This document shows, piece after piece, positions 63,680 to 64,000 of a DNA stretch of 64,000 nt. The notes beneath the pieces are model-generated. The model did no database searches and was not told where the DNA came from. It was given only the letters and a program-made list of their open reading frames with translations. Each line of letters starts with the position of its first letter. Within the stretch, counting starts at the first letter, position 1. Position numbers and translations under genes: made by a program. Origin of the DNA: Chryseobacterium indologenes (GTDB lineage Bacteria > Bacteroidota > Bacteroidia > Flavobacteriales > Weeksellaceae); contig NZ_CP018786.1 of assembly GCF_002025665.1 (NCBI RefSeq), forward strand, positions 1,178,001 to 1,242,000, given 5' to 3'.

Positions 63680-63784
63680 GAATATACTAAAATCAATCAA
63701 GTGTAATATTTTATTCTTACCAAAAGAAAAGTGTATTCATTTTCTTTTCTAAATTATTGATAATTAAATTTAAAAGAATGAGCA

Positions 63785-64000
63785 ATGACAAATAAAACAA
63801 TGAAATATTTAAGCTTAATCACCTTAATTTTAGTCTCCAATTTTTTTGTTAAGGCACAAAATCAGGTGGCACAAAAACCAATTACTATTGCATCACAAGG
63901 CAATTTTTCTGCTGGAGGTTCGGTTATCAAAAGTGATGGCGTTTTCGATCCTTTAAAACCATGGAATGTTCCCCAAGGTGGGCAAACAAGACACGGAGAT
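63785..64000 (+). CDS. Secreted alpha/beta hydrolase, 5' part only
   Basis: 72 codons visible, running off the right edge. Start ATG 63785 or 63800. Sec signal (YLSLITLILVSNFFVKAQ). The following GNFSAGGSVIKSDGVFDPLKPW and GGQTRHGD segments are what I recognise from a group of secreted alpha/beta-fold esterases of Bacteroidota found with aldo/keto reductases; the catalytic part is outside the window, so this is tentative. Confidence 0.6.
   Translation, partial: MTNKTMKYLSLITLILVSNFFVKAQNQVAQKPITIASQGNFSAGGSVIKSDGVFDPLKPWNVPQGGQTRHGD

Overview
The window reads as chromosomal DNA of a Flavobacteriia member of the Chryseobacterium type (family Weeksellaceae). The grounds are A+T-rich sequence, many promoters with the Bacteroidota -7 element TAnnTTTG, an almost complete absence of Shine-Dalgarno sequences, a gliding-motility lipoprotein gene (gldD), type VI secretion (T6SS) sheath proteins of the Bacteroidota kind (T6SS-iii), SPII lipoproteins, and short palindromic intergenic repeats. 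The species is inference. I see no tRNA, rRNA, CRISPR array, intact insertion sequence or replication origin.

Layout. 0-5 kb: 3' part of lipA, an AraC regulator divergent from an MFS exporter, a SpoIIAA-like protein and an FAD oxidoreductase. 5.2-10.7 kb: a two-component locus, with a von Willebrand A protein, a SIMPL protein, a TPR/LytS-type histidine kinase, a WG-repeat protein and a LytTR response regulator. The vWA and SIMPL promoters share a 21-bp-period direct repeat placed identically relative to their -7 boxes. 10.7-21.5 kb: lipocalin, a DUF7832-like protein, cinA, a GH18-NodB-GT2 fusion for exopolysaccharide, and two tandem M13 peptidases. 21.5-31.2 kb: a kinase-like unknown, tssB-tssC, a lipoprotein, a signal-less 922-residue protein with GH19 and M23 peptidoglycan hydrolase domains, then three AT-rich lipoprotein genes. 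This looks like a T6SS effector with its immunity genes and is the most interesting part of the window. 31.4-41.7 kb: mutY, gldD, a PfkB kinase, a SurA-type isomerase, a nitronate-monooxygenase-like enzyme, hydrolases, rhodanese, queG, a structured intergenic stretch containing a long anti-Shine-Dalgarno complement, a DUF2459 protein, an L,D-transpeptidase-like lipoprotein and an SRPBCC protein. 42-48 kb: an RND efflux operon. 48-51 kb: cold-shock-domain protein, SDR and lgt.

51.2-57.0 kb: a mannitol-type utilisation locus made of a LacI regulator, twin perfect 12-bp palindromic operators, a polyol dehydrogenase, a sugar MFS carrier, an outer-membrane protein and a fructokinase. Together these would import a hexitol, oxidise it to a ketose and phosphorylate it. 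57.1-60.1 kb: a VIT-type Fe/Mn transporter and a secreted fibre-like protein with a duplicated module. 60.5-64 kb: an AraC regulator divergent from two aldo/keto reductases, an orphan Tat-signal peptide and the start of a secreted alpha/beta hydrolase that runs off the right edge.
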